Counted from the stretch's first letter, positions 14,178 to 26,685 are shown. The stretch is DNA of 64,000 bases from Echeneis naucrates (GCF_900963305.1 NC_042533.1:4708173-4772172), one strand, 5' to 3'. Program-made: numbers and translations. The notes: generated from the sequence alone by a model not told the origin.

Positions 14178-15817
14178 CTTGGGTTACAGCTGCAGATGAA
14201 ATTTTTTTTTTATTTATTTAACTGAAGAGATAAAGAGTGTGGCCCACTTTTACACTAGGTTTATGTTTTTCTCTTTAAGTGTAGTTGTTTTTTCCTAAGC
14301 AATCCTGTCATAAGTGTGACTCATTGGATAAACCCCTCAGTGTCTTTCAGGGAGTTTCTATTAACAACATAAACACCAACAGAGGAAAATCCCAAAAGCA
14401 GGTGTAAAACAAAAGTCTTGATGCCTTCAAGACAAAAACACCATTGTTCCCAGGCTCATTTGAGATCACTCGTGTCTCTGGGAGAACAAGATATAACAAA
14501 GGGCTCCTCAACAGTCCAAATGATCCTGTTACACTGAATCCTGCACTGTACAAATAATACTCTTACAATAAGCACACAATCAAATCGCTATACTTGGTTA
14601 AAGAAAACCACAAAATAGGATCTTGATTATTATAATACCTATAGTTAACCAGCTTGACCTTTCTAATATTATCTAATAGATACAGTGCTAGCAGAGGGAC
14701 CCTTGGGTGCTGCTGTTTCTGGTCTCAGTTATCTAATGCCAGAAATGAAGGACACTCCCTCATTGCTCTCCTGGTTTAAAGATAGCACTCGGGGTGAGGA
14801 GGATGGGTGTGAGTGTCATATGAGTTCTGTGTACCCCAGCCATGCTTGAGACTCATTCATTACATCATCCGCTAGACTTGACAGCTGGGTCACAGCAACT
14901 GAGCAGGCCAATTTTCAGAGGTTATCTAGAATGATGGAAGCAGTGCAGTCATGAAAACTGATTCGAGATTAGGCGAACTCTGTCATCTGCTCCTTCACTG
15001 TGTGAAATCCTCTTTAAGGAGTTTGAATGTTGGGCAAGAAAAAACATATTAATAATGCATAGAGGGTTATTTTGAATTAGTATTATACAGACTACATTGT
15101 AACGCCATGTCCAGAGAATAACATATTTACAACTTGTGTTTTTGGAGGAAGCTCGTGAACATAATGACAAAGAACATAGTTTGTGTATGCACTTTAGCCC
15201 TGCTACAGGTTTGAATAAATCGTGCAGAGACAAAGGCAGCCATCTGATTTCCACATTTGACTGCAGCATAATGTAAACAAAGCAGAGGCTGAGGGAGGCT
15301 GGACTAAAAGCAGCAGGACTGCCCTTATTGGCTGCAGCTTCCTGTCTCTCATCCCTACATGGAAACTCTTTGGCTGCTTTGCTGTGCACATGGATGAAAA
15401 AAAAAAAAAAAACCCACACACGCGTAAGAAGTCTGTACACGTGATCCAAAGTACAGACCAAAACAACAATAACAACTCAACAACACATCTGATTGCTACC
15501 GACTCGACAAAACAACAACAACAACAAACAAAACACACAAAAAGCGTAGACGCTCTTTCAACCTCCTCGCTGTTGTTAACACGATGGCAGCTTGTTTGTT
15601 TCTCCAACAAACACCACAGCAGCCGGATATGAATGATTGTTTATGCTAACTAGCCGCAGCAGCTAAAATCTGACATGTCGGCTGTTCTTTGAAATCTTCG
15701 ACGACTGTTTCAAGTTTCCGCTGCACGACAACACGACGGATAAACAGGGAAGTTACCGACGAGCCATTAATGGTAGTAAGTAAGAGAGACATGTGGGGAA
15801 CAAATAAGGACTTTTAC

Positions 15818-15960
15818 CTCATTAAAAGTCTCCAAAAAAAAAAAAAAGTGGGAGACTAAGACGCAAACCAGCTGAAATATGAAGCGGAGACTCCGCGTCG
15901 TCTCTGCAGTTTAAAGGTCCGTCGTCCTCCGGCTGGCTCCGGGACAAACCATCTCACAGA
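15818..15960 (-). promoter_or_regulatory. tcp11l2: Probable tcp11l2 noncoding first exon and promoter
   Basis: A GC- and CpG-richer patch (about 15880-15960) is followed on the minus strand by a donor-like GAG|GTAAAA at about 15819. This could splice to the acceptor just upstream of the tcp11l2 start codon. The exon is inferred from splice signals only. Confidence 0.4.
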
Positions 15961-15964
15961 GAGA

Positions 15965-18310
15965 GGGGGGTTCGGCCTTCAAAACAAACACAGACACATG
16001 GTTTATGGACAACCATAAAAGATAAACATTTAAATATGTATTTAAAAAAAACGGTGTGCGTTGAATCGCTAAACTTCAATTTTAATTAATACTTTTAACT
16101 CGTAAAAGAAATGTAAGGGCCATTTCAACGGGATGACGTGTGTGTGTGCGTGTAGGACACAAAGTTGTCTGCCAGGTGTCACCTTTGTGTAGGAAACCTT
16201 CCTCAGGTAACAGGTGCTGCTAGACGGTGGAGCAACGTCAGGCCGAGTTAAGCCTAGTTGGTGTATTTGTGTTTGCTGAATGAATGCATCTAATTTGGAC
16301 GCTTGCATTTGACACGCTGAAGACCAAAACGGTGAGAAATTAATAATCCGTTAAAATTCAGAGCAGAAGGCGGTGCACGGCAAGCGAGTCAATTTTGTTT
16401 AGCAAGTCTATGCAGCCCTCAGTGGCTTTCAGTTTTAGGCTTAGCTGCTACAAATAGAAATGTCAAAAGAAATTCTTGTGACAGAGAACTGTCCCTTCCA
16501 CATGAAGAAATGAAATGCAATGTTAATGGGAAATACAGATGCAGAGTAAAAGAAAGTAATTATATAAAATAATAATATGAATATTGCACATGATTACAAA
16601 TGTATTCATAAAAACATAATCATATAAATGTATATCTAAATATATAATATGATACACCCTAACACAATATTATGTGCATATAAGCATATTCAAGTTATAC
16701 GTTAACTAAAGAATAAAAATAACACTGTGCCCAGGCCAATACGTGAGCTTCTCAGTAGTCAAAATGCTTTGGTATAAATAAAAATGTTCAGCTGAGAGAG
16801 TAGTTTGTACCACCAAAGTTAATGTATCACTGTGTATCACAAAAATGCCCTTGTTACTGCTAACAAGGACATTTTTACAAGCTTAACCATTAATTTGATA
16901 TAGCGTCTACTGGAAACCAGCATGAAGCCTCAAACTTCATCACTAATTATTTAATATAGATACAATAGTCTTGATGAAAGAAAAATATAATTTATTTATT
17001 ATATCAACATATTAAATTAGATTTTGATATAAAATTCATATAAAATGATTCAATGCCCAAAAAAAGTGAAAGGCAACAGCAAGTGCACATGTTTAGATAC
17101 AACATACATCCCAACCCTCCCAAACTAAATCAAAATAACAACGTACCAAGAACGTACCAAGAAAATCTTACAGTAATTTGGCACCTTTATCATAAACCAG
17201 TCGAATTTCAATGTGATCATCCTGGCTTTGAAATCATGTAGATTGTAAATAATGCAGCAGCTGGATCACCTGGAGTTCTAAATCCAGTCGGGTCATCGTC
17301 CCAGATTAGAGAATTTGGCCGGTTGCTGGGGAGACCAGGAGTGGCTTTAACACCTTTTGTGATTTTCCCAACAAATCAAAAACCATTTGCACTGGAATAG
17401 CCAATCTGCTATATTATTGATTTCATTGTGTCAACTACTGACACAACTTATAAAAAAGTGGTTTTATGAAATATGCAAAGGCTGCAAAATTAATTAAAAA
17501 ATAATCACTCCGCTGTTACAACTGTCCTGATGTATGCAGGGGATGGCTCTAACACGTCTAAAATACACGCAATACACACATCAATCAAAAGTTCTAAATG
17601 AAAAAGATTATTCATTCATATTATTATGACTGTTTACCCATGATTTGGCCCTTGACTTATTTGCCCTGTTTTATTTCATCTGAACCCCTTTCCAGCAAAG
17701 GAAGTGGGATTCTCATCTCTGTCTCTCTCTTCTTGATATTTCGAATGAAGAAAACAAATACACATATTATATATTGATGACATGAAATCCAGTTTTTGTT
17801 GACCTATGGTGTGAGCCTATAGTATGTTGTTGCATTTATCTAACACTGCCCTTATTTTTCCCCTAACGATGAAGAAATGACTGGAGAAAGAACTGTGCTG
17901 AACATTTAATCATGGTTGCCGCCTCTCAAGTTTGATAGAAAAGACCTCCTGTGCAGCACAGTAAAGTGTAAAGACGTTTTCAAGGAGTTTTTAGAGTAAC
18001 CAATGAGCTCTTAAAGCCAAGGTGTGACGTTTGGTACTCTAACAATGCAAGGGAACAAATTTACCAATTGATGTTGATGATGGTGATGATCTACATTTTT
18101 AAAATAAAAGAATGAAGGACACAGTGAATTAGGATCAAAGTACATTTTGGTGATAACTTTTTCTTGCCGTTTCAAATGTGGTTCCTTTTTTGTTAGCAGG
18201 AAGACATTCTAACAGAGTGTTATTATTCCAATGTTTCTCTGACATTTCTCTGAAATTCAAGGCGTTATTAATGTCCTGTTTTATTTTAACTGTCCCTGGA
18301 CTCCCCTAAA
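15965..18310. other. Intergenic spacer between tcp11l2 and the first fucosyltransferase
   Basis: AT-rich DNA with no supported gene. The part at about 16720-17050 is similar, by eye roughly 80%, to 23085-23360 next to the second fucosyltransferase. It therefore belongs to the same tandem duplication. Confidence 0.6.
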
Positions 18311-18311
18311 G

Positions 18312-19403
18312 TTAACCCCAGTACCATTTATTAAGTTCATGAAAAACTTGGTACTGTCTGTTTTGTTGTATGTAACTACAAGCACGGCAGGCATGTTCTG
18401 CACCAAACATAGACATTTTAACTTCATATCTGCTTCTCCAGTTAAAGTATTTCATGTATTCAGTGTTATTTTTGTCAAGGTAAAGCAGCCAGTCTGCCAA
18501 CTCCTTCGGACTAGAAAAGTCATCCACATGTATGAAAGAATCTGAAGGAATGTGATCCTCGTAGTTTTGTCTTGAAGGTCCCAGCGCTATTGGCAGACTC
18601 CCAAGCTGCATAGAGTAAAATAACTTCTCTGTCATGTAGTCCTTGTAAATAGAGTTTTCAAAGGCGAGGTAAAATTTACATTCAGATATAATCTTCATGC
18701 GTTCTTCATTATTTATACGACGGTTAAAAGCTGCCCCGTAACCATTTATGTTGATATGTTTTTTTAGTTCGTTGTAGTACTGAACTCTTTTATACCGTGA
18801 ATTCCAGTTGCTCACAATCCAACAAACCACTTTGTCCTTTGCTGGCAGTTGAAAGGTGTCATTCCCAGAAACGTACTCCAAACGGCCATAAGGCACAGGT
18901 ATATGTGAATCAAGGCGATAATTACTCGTCAAATTGAACGAGTGATTGAGTTCAGCAAAAGGATGTGAGTTTGCAGGTGACTCCATATTGAACCACACCC
19001 ATTTCTGAAACCAGGGACGTGGCTCTTTTGGCATGGACGCTAGATTTAAATCCCGGTGGTGGAAGAGGACCCCATCTGCTTTATGATAGAGAGACTTGTC
19101 ATCTGTTAAGTGGCATCTAATATTCAGTGCATTGCAGCTGAGTTCATACTTGTTACCAAATGGCCACATCCAGATCAAGAGAATAGTTTCTGGCTCAGCA
19201 TCCGCAGCTTCAACCGAGATCCCCTGAGTCTCATTGTGAGGCGAACGGTTTGACTTGCTGGCCTCTGCTTCGGTTGCACACAGAAATGTATGAAAGTTGT
19301 ACTCAGGTGTGTAGTAAACAAAGAAAACAACCAGGAAGCACACAATGAATAGACAGCAGAAGGCAATCTGGTGCAGAGAAGGTCTCTGGAAGCCTGAAGA
19401 CAT
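18312..19403 (-). CDS. Alpha-1,3-fucosyltransferase 9-like, copy A (GT10 family)
   Basis: Golgi type II membrane enzyme of family GT10. Relatives transfer fucose from GDP-fucose to GlcNAc in N-acetyllactosamine to make Lewis-x-type glycans. The single uninterrupted reading frame encodes 363 aa, close to the usual FUT9 length. It has a short cytosolic tail, one transmembrane segment at about residues 12-31 (IAFCCLFIVCFLVVFFVYY), a stem, and a catalytic domain with the acceptor-side motif MWPFGNKYELSC, VVCWIVSNWNSRYKRV and the donor-binding signature FYLAFENSIYKDYMTEKL followed by LGPSRQNYEDHIP. Several N-glycosylation sequons (NHS, NLT, NDT, NNT) and a C-terminal HACRAC cysteine pair are present. 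The C-terminus KWYWG resembles the KWFWN of FUT9. A splice acceptor just before the ATG suggests a noncoding first exon. Copy B is about 99% identical in DNA. The exact orthology within the FUT9/FUT7/FUT4 group is not settled. Confidence 0.92.
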   Translation of the reverse strand: MSSGFQRPSLHQIAFCCLFIVCFLVVFFVYYTPEYNFHTFLCATEAEASKSNRSPHNETQGISVEAADAEPETILLIWMWPFGNKYELSCNALNIRCHLTDDKSLYHKADGVLFHHRDLNLASMPKEPRPWFQKWVWFNMESPANSHPFAELNHSFNLTSNYRLDSHIPVPYGRLEYVSGNDTFQLPAKDKVVCWIVSNWNSRYKRVQYYNELKKHININGYGAAFNRRINNEERMKIISECKFYLAFENSIYKDYMTEKLFYSMQLGSLPIALGPSRQNYEDHIPSDSFIHVDDFSSPKELADWLLYLDKNNTEYMKYFNWRSRYEVKMSMFGAEHACRACSYIQQNRQYQVFHELNKWYWG

Positions 19404-19524
19404 GGCCCAGCCTTGGAGAGAGAATAGATCTGGTTATTACAAACAGAACAGTTCATTTGACAAAATAGAAATTAGTGAATGTTGATAGTACAAACTCCAG
19501 AGCACAAACCAGATTTTGCCACAA

Positions 19525-21050
19525 CACAACATATGGAGTATAAAGAACAAGGGTCAACTTAAAGAAGATTCTTCTGCCAAAATCAAAAAAAGGAGTTGCC
19601 TGACTGTGGAAGATAAAGAAAACAAGACATTCAGTAGAGTAATGAACATTACTAACACCATATCACTTCAACAGGGACAACAGAAATGTTGGACTATCAC
19701 AAAAAAAACAAAAGTAAGAGTAAGTGAAATTAAATAGGCGTGAATAAAATAAAGCATCATTAGTTTCTAGTTAACTGTTAAAGGGGTGTTGTTGACCAAC
19801 ATTGCCTAAAGGAGCAGGATTCAGGATTCGCTCTGTTAACATGAAGAGTATCCTTGTGTGTGAGCACTGTTTGACGAATGGTTTATGACATATGATAACT
19901 TTGGCCTTTGGACTGAACTGTAATCGCTTATTGCTAACACAAGTTCATCAACTACCTCATAAAAATGACAGACTAGTTGGAAATAGAATAGCTCATTTGA
20001 GTTTGAGAATAAGAATATGTTGATACTTGAAACAGAATGACATTGCAGGTCAGTTCTTTTATATTATACACTTAAAACTTTAGTTTGTTTTATGATTGGA
20101 GTTGGGTTACAATTGAGGAAAGCAAAAATATCCTGCAACTGTTTGATACTGAATTATTTAAATGCCAGTATCTACTAGTGAGAACATGTTCCGCAGACTA
20201 AATATTTTTTATGGATCATTGTTCTCAATCATTGATTATCATGTAAATTGAATTTGAAACCAATCCACTTTTATTTTGCAGTAAGTACAGTTAAACAAAA
20301 AAAGTGGCTAAGATTCCATTACTTTTTCATGTATTCTTTAGTTAACCACTACACAAGTCCATTGAAGCTAAGTTATTATTTCAAAATAGACCAGCAATCT
20401 TACCACAAAGAAGTAGTGCACAGATATATTCGGCATAGCCGTCTTGTTTAAAAATGTGGCTTCCTCTTACTCAGATCTCCCTTGCTATTGCACACAGTAA
20501 TGCTGCAATGTTGACAAGCTTTATAGCTTTGCTCTGGAGGGGTGGCATAATGTGACACCTGATTCTACAGTGAAAGAAGAAACTGCTTGGAAATCACCAA
20601 TTTCTGATTAAAACTCATTGAAAAAGAATGAATATATGAGAGATGTGCTTAGATGAAAACTCTTTTGCAAAAAAGTTGATAAAAACAATTAATGTTTTTA
20701 TGTGAAATAAACACATTGTACTACTTTCAGTAGTGCAGGTGAAAAGATGGTTCTAAAGACAACTTTGCAAAAGGATATAAAAGAAAAATAACATGATTTG
20801 ACACATGATATAGCCAGCTGTTGTATCTCTAAAGCAGTTACGATGCTCTCCATTGAAGGTTCTAAAGAAAAGCCCAATAAAACAAACAGATAGCTTTTAT
20901 AATTTTTTGCTGGAAGGCATTAAGTCCTTTTCTGGCCATTGTATAGTTTACTGTTATTGAACTTTTACTGAAAAGAAATACAAGAAGAATCACCATTGGG
21001 GAAGTGGGGGATAGTTTCTGTGAAATGAGTCAAAGCTATAATGAAAGCTA
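19525..21050. other. Duplicated 5' flank of fucosyltransferase copy A and spacer
   Basis: No coding region is supported. The stretch near 20090-20290 shares blocks with 25370-25520, for example 'atcatgtaaattgaa' in both. It is therefore the diverged upstream flank of the duplicated unit. The rest is AT-rich single-copy-looking DNA. Confidence 0.5.
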
Positions 21051-21054
21051 TTTT

Positions 21055-22345
21055 CAACACTGTCTCTGCAGCAGAGACCAAAGATTATCAACTGTAAAGT
21101 TGGGCGTATACATCTTCATCAGGTCCAGGACACAGAAGATCTCCCTTATGTGGAGAAGCAACCAACATAATATGGGTTGTATTTCAATCAGAAACTTATG
21201 GGCTTACCTGGACAGTGCTAATATATTATCTGTGGTGGTGGGGATGTAAGAGGAAAGCCCATGGATGTCTACAGCATCGTTATCAGCCTGCTGACGAATC
21301 AGGTCCATATCCAGCACTTCCATGATCTGGGTCCTCATTCGATTGGCATCAGGGTTAAGGAATGACAGTAAGATCTGTCAAAAGAAGAAACATAGCTAGT
21401 CAGCTCTACATATAAATGTCTCATAAGAAGCAATGGTGATACACACAAACAGTTGAGTTATAAAATGAATTTCAAAATTTAAAAAGACTTACTTTGGTCA
21501 AACGAAAAACATTCAATTCACATCAGGGAAATGTCAGACAAAGCAATCAAGTCATTTCTGTATGTCTGGTGAAACTGCAAATAACAGATTGTGTGTACTG
21601 ACCTCTCTAATTTCCTCCAGTAGTCTGATGGCTTGGCCATACTCAGGCGGGTCATCATTCAGCTCCGACTCCAGAATATCCCAGAAAGCCTTGTGGAGAT
21701 TATCTCTTACTACCTTCCACAAACTAAAATAATAAACAGAGGACTTCCTTAGTTGGATACATTATCTGCCAGAAGGAATCTTCATTCAGTGCTATTTCAC
21801 CTGTAAGGAAGTTAGATCAAACACTACTCTTACAACTAAACTGAACACATTAAACAGAAGAAAGGGAATTGATAGATTATGGAGATCTGTTTTGAAATGA
21901 AACTTGTGAATATGAATGCATCAAATACTTTTATGAAACTGAAGAACAAGAACAAAACAATCTTACTGATATGGAGGGAAAGGTAGAGTGTGCTGATAGT
22001 TCCTAAAATACATATCTGACAAACTGATAAAGCTGCTTAAGAAAAAACATCAAAGCATGAAGAAAGCAAATCATTTATGATACATGCTCTTAAACAGGTC
22101 GCATAACAATTCTGAGGTAGTCTGTCTGAACATTGACAAAGTTATGTTTTATAATGAGTGGCGAACAAAGTTTTACTGCTGCAGAAGCATGATAGCAGAT
22201 GTGTGAGCAATAGTACAACCACAATGAGAAAGATAAATTAGAAGTTGGCTATGAGGGTTGAAACCCACAGGAGGGTGAGCGTCGTTTGCTGGAGCAGTCT
22301 CTGGTGAAACTCTCACGTGAGCAATCAGGTCACTGGTTGACAGAG
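21055..22345 (-). pseudogene. Partial tcp11l2 pseudogene in the tandem duplication
   Basis: This is a truncated copy of the middle of tcp11l2 with its introns. About 21055-21230 matches 12496-12720 at roughly 85%. About 21245-21796 matches 12793-13343 at roughly 99%, including intron sequence. About 22260-22345 matches the first coding exon and its donor (14003-14080) at roughly 90%. The exon corresponding to 13825-13693 and all the 3' exons are missing, and within the exon equivalent to 12922-12699 there is a sizeable deletion near 21230-21245. A functional TCP11 protein is not possible, though some splice sites survive. Confidence 0.85.
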
Positions 22346-22520
22346 GTGGCAGAAGTACTCATATTCTGTACCTCAGTAGATGTAACAGATACATGTATAA
22401 AAAAATATTCTGGTAAAAGTAGGAGTACTGATTCAACTCCTTTACTCAAGTAAAAATAAGAAAGTACGGGCTCTGAAATTCACTTTCAAAGTAAAAGTAA
22501 AAAGTCAAAATGAAACACAA
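22345..22520. repeat. Interspersed fish repeat (MITE-like)
   Basis: Sequence of the type 'gtggcagaagtactcatatt' followed by many AAGTA/AAAGTA words and 'ctcaagtaaaaataag' matches a style of short repeat scattered through fish genomes. It abuts the end of the tcp11l2-derived segment. Its ends and class are not resolved here. Confidence 0.45.
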
Positions 22521-22559
22521 TACATTGTCACGTAATTTGATAATTTCTGCTGCAGTGCA

Positions 22560-23700
22560 AGTTCTTGGTTCTCTCTCTACTGTCTCCTCACTCACTAGAC
22601 TTCCTCCTGCGGTTACCTGCCACCCCCCCCCCCCCTTTCCCTCTTTGCCTCTCTAGTGCTTTTATGTTGTGTTCTCACCAGACAACCAGCTGCTATGATG
22701 TCTCCTAAACCTACAGCGCCCAGTTTACAACAGTTAACAACAGTTTTCTTAATATCACCTCCTATACTTTCGTTGACACTGATGCCATCTCCTGCCTCTT
22801 GTCTTTTCTGGCCAGCAGCAGCTGGGTTCCTCTTGTCGAACCATCACGTGTCTGCTTTCAGCCTATTTAACCTGAAACGATTGTTTGTTCATTCATGATA
22901 ACGTTCCAAACTGGCAAGTAACTTTATATTGACACCTGCCAAAGTAAATTTTAACCTGCGTTTGGCGGGTTAGTGGGTGTTAATTTAGAGCCCTACTGAC
23001 GACTTAAAGTTGGAACACAAACAGATCAAATTTACAAAACTAGGTGTAAAACAAAATTTTGTACTTCTTCAGGATAAAAATTCTTTGCTCAGGCCAATAT
23101 GTTTGCTTCTCCGTAGTAAAAATGCTTTGTCATAAATAAAAATGTTCAGCTAAAAGGCAAAGTTAATGTATCACTCAGCAATTTTTATCAGCAATAAGGA
23201 CATTTTACAAGCTTGAACATTAACTAAATTTAGCTTGGAACAAATAAAAAACCAGCATGAAGCCTCAAACTTCATTGCTAATCATTAATAGACACACACG
23301 TCGTCATTAAAGAAAAATATTATTTATTACAATATATCAACATATTTAATTATGCTCAGAAAAAGTGTAACGCAGAGACAAGTTAAACCCACATTAAACC
23401 CCCAGTGCACTTGGTCCATGTCTCCAAGACTTGAAATGAAAAATGAAAATTACTGACTTTCAAGATTAGGGATGACTTTCAAATAATATTAGAGTTAAGA
23501 GTAATTTCACACCTTTACTATGAACCACAACCTGTAGACCTTCAATTTGATTATATCGTCTTTGAAATAATTTTTTATTATGTGCCAATAAATCATTTAT
23601 TTTTTTAGATATGTATAGGGACAGTAATACAGTAGGAGGATCTACTGAAGTTTTAAATCTGTTTTTGTCATTGTCCCAGCATGAAAAGCAGATTGGTAGA
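22560..23700. other. Spacer between tcp11l2 pseudogene and fucosyltransferase copy B
   Basis: It contains a C-homopolymer near 22623-22635. The segment 23085-23360 is the diverged counterpart of 16720-17050. No gene is supported. Confidence 0.6.
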
Positions 23701-23714
23701 TTATTCAGGTACAG

Positions 23715-24827
23715 TTAACCCCAGTACCATTTATTAAGTTCATGAAAAACTTGGTATTGTCTGTTTTGTTGTATGTAACTACAAGCACGGCAGGCATGTT
23801 CTGCACCAAACATAGACATTTTAACTTCATATCTGCTTCTCCAGTTAAAGTATTTCATGTATTCAGTGTTATTTTTGTCAAGGTAAAGCAGCCAGTCTGC
23901 CAACTCCTTCGGACTAGAAAAGTCATCCACATGTATGAAAGAATCTGAAGGAATGTGATCCTCGTAGTTTTGTCTTGAAGGTCCCAGCGCTATTGGCAGA
24001 CTCCCAAACTGCATAGAGTAAAATAACTTCTCTGTCATGTAGTCCTTGTAAATAGAGTTTTCAAAGGCGAGGTAAAATTTACATTCAGATATAATCTTCA
24101 TGCGTTCTTCATTATTTATACGACGGTTAAAAGCTGCCCCGTAACCATTTATGTTGATATGTTTTTTTAGTTCGTTGTAGTACTGAACTCTTTTATACCG
24201 TGAATTCCAGTTGCTCACAATCCAACAAACCAGTTTGTCCTTTGCTGGCAGTTGAAAGGTGTCATTCCCAGAAACGTACTCCAAACGGCCATAAGGCACA
24301 GGTATATGTGAATCAAGGCGATAATTACTCGTCAAATTGAACGAGTGATTGAGTTCAGCAAAAGGATGTGAGTTTGCAGGTGACTCCATATTGAACCACA
24401 CCCATTTCTGAAACCAGGGGCGTGGCTCTTTTGGCATGGACGCCAGATTTAAATCCCGGTGGTGGAAGAGGACCCCATCTGCTTTATGATAGAGAGACTT
24501 GTCATCTGTTAAGTGGCATCTAATATTCAGTACATTGCAGCTGAGTTCATACTTGTGACCAAATGGCCACATCCAGATCAAGAGAATAGTTTCTGGCTCA
24601 GCATCCGCAGCTTCAACCGAGATCCCCTGAGTCTCATTGTGAGGCGAGATGATTTGCTGCTCTGAGGAACTGTTTGACTTGCTGGCCTCTGCTTCGGTTG
24701 CACACAGTAATGTGTGAAAGTTGTACTCAGGAGTGTAGTAAACAAAGAAAACAACCAGGAAGCACACAATGAATAGACAGCAGAAGGCAATCTGGTGCAG
24801 AGAAGGTCTCTGGAAGCCTGAAGACAT
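23715..24827 (-). CDS. Alpha-1,3-fucosyltransferase 9-like, copy B (GT10 family)
   Basis: This is a tandem duplicate of the gene at 18312-19403, in the same orientation and also intronless, encoding 370 aa. All GT10 landmarks are kept: the N-terminal membrane anchor, MWPFGHKYELSC, LVCWIVSNWNSRYKRV, FYLAFENSIYKDYMTEKL, and the C-terminal HACRAC and KWYWG. Compared with copy A I count five amino-acid substitutions (F/L in the stem, N/H, A/V, V/L and L/F in the catalytic domain). The stem also differs by a short insertion near residues 53-59, where SNSSSEQQIISPHN replaces SNRSPHN. The high-identity block runs from about 23712 to 24945 and stops abruptly on both sides. Both copies look intact, so both may be active; differences in expression cannot be judged from sequence. 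Confidence 0.92.
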   Translation of the reverse strand: MSSGFQRPSLHQIAFCCLFIVCFLVVFFVYYTPEYNFHTLLCATEAEASKSNSSSEQQIISPHNETQGISVEAADAEPETILLIWMWPFGHKYELSCNVLNIRCHLTDDKSLYHKADGVLFHHRDLNLASMPKEPRPWFQKWVWFNMESPANSHPFAELNHSFNLTSNYRLDSHIPVPYGRLEYVSGNDTFQLPAKDKLVCWIVSNWNSRYKRVQYYNELKKHININGYGAAFNRRINNEERMKIISECKFYLAFENSIYKDYMTEKLFYSMQFGSLPIALGPSRQNYEDHIPSDSFIHVDDFSSPKELADWLLYLDKNNTEYMKYFNWRSRYEVKMSMFGAEHACRACSYIQQNRQYQVFHELNKWYWG

Positions 24828-24949
24828 GGCCCAGCCTTGGAGAGAGAATAGATCTGGTTATTACAAACAGAACAGTTCATTTGACAAAACAGAAATTTGT
24901 GAATGTTGATAATACAAACTCCAGAGCACAAACCAGATTTTGTTGAATA

Positions 24950-26685
24950 AACCACCGCTAGTTTTGCAACTGAGAGGCGAGGATAAGTTCTCAGTTGGAA
25001 TCATTGATACATGCTGATGTACATAGTCTCCCTTCAATGCTAACCAGAAAAACCCCTGCTTTTATTTTATTTGCAGACCACAAGGTAATCACTGTTGCAT
25101 AAAGGAGCAGGATTTGCTCTGTCAACAGAATGAAAAGGATGAATACAAAATTAATTAATGACCATGCAGTCCAGCATCTTTGGATTGTTAGATTCTGTTA
25201 AATGTTAACTCAGGCTATTTGCACATGTACAAGGTAACTTTTAATACTCTGCTGATACTGATCAAAAGGGTGTAGCAATCGCATCAACCAAGGCAACAGG
25301 TGTTCCTGAAACAGGTTTTCCCTGTTTTGAACTTGTATATATATTTTTACTAACAACATGATCTGTGGCCAGGTTAAAATTGGGAAAAGCAAAAATTTTT
25401 CACAAATGTTATGATATGGAATCATTTTAATGTTAAAATATACCAGTATTTATGTCATTGTTCTAAAACCCTTAGTGATCATGTAAATTGAACTTGAACT
25501 CAATAAACTTTTCAATATATTGAAAAATGTAGTAAAAACATTGTGTTTTAGAAGCAGACCATGTGAACTGGTGTACCTGTATCAGAAAAAATTTATAATT
25601 AACTAGAGAATTAAGCTCATTTGATTTCAGGAAGTGCAGCCTGTAGGTATTTGAAACTCGATGAGTTAAAGCTGTTCTTCGTGCAAAGAGGTATTTTAAA
25701 AGAAAAATTTGAATCTGCCAAATTTCATGTCAAAATTAATCACATTTATTTATATACGGAAAAATCATCCAAATAAACCTCAAATAAAAAATATAGTAGA
25801 ACTATGGTGAGCAGGAAGTAGTAGTAAAACTTTACTAACTTTTTTAGATAATCCTTAAGAGGGGAAAAAATGTCACATTTTACTTCTACCTTTGAACAAT
25901 TTTCACTAAACTCAACTTTTTTTTCAGTACAATCAATACAGACAAATTTTTCTCTCTTTCAACTTATAAATAGTTTAATTTAAGATAAATACCAAAAAAG
26001 TCAATTGAAGCAAAGATATTATTGTATTATTGTTTTAACAAGAAAAAGAGACCAGAAATCCCACCTTCAAGTTGAAATTCACTGATAAAATAATAATAAT
26101 AAAAAAATATATATATCCAAATATCTTCCGCAATAAAAGACCTTCCTCCTGTCAGCTGTCTCTTGCAACCTGACTTTCCTGCTTTAAAGTTGAGTTCTAG
26201 AAGGGTTGGGAATAGTGTCATTTGTTGTTATTCTAATTCAGATCCTCCCCTGAAAGGACAAACTGTTGAGGAAGCATTGTCTTCATCTTATTCATCCAAA
26301 AACAAAGGATGCACTATGTAAAGTGAGATGTGAGCTGATATGAAAGTCTTTTGGATAAAATGTGCGAAAATATTCACAATATAAAAAGCGTGACAAATTA
26401 ATAAATAATAGGACAATCTGTCAAATGCGTATTTTACATAGGGAGGTGGAAAAAGTTTCTTTTTTTTCTTCTTCTTGTAAAAGTAAACTTGAAACAACAT
26501 GACACAAGACATAGCAGGGTACAGTATCTCTTGCCATTCTACGTATCTATTTCTATAAATGAACTGTAACTAAAAACCAGTAGAGTAGTAATCAACAGTA
26601 AAAGTATACTTGACTGTAAGACCAGTTGAAACAAGCTGAAATGAACTTAAACAAATTGAAGCAATGTGATAACAATAGGTTGTGT
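24950..26685. other. Upstream flank of fucosyltransferase copy B and AT-rich spacer
   Basis: The first about 570 bases are the diverged counterpart of the flank at 19800-20290. The remainder is AT-rich with short homopolymers. No coding region is supported. Confidence 0.5.

Noticed and set aside
14949-15632. Overlapping frames on both strands upstream of tcp11l2
   Set aside because: They are low-complexity composition with no recognised motif and no splice context; the region is more likely intron or 5' flank of tcp11l2.
18339-18545. Plus-strand 68-aa frame, repeated at 23742-23948
   Set aside because: It is antisense to the conserved fucosyltransferase coding end; its conservation follows from the duplication.
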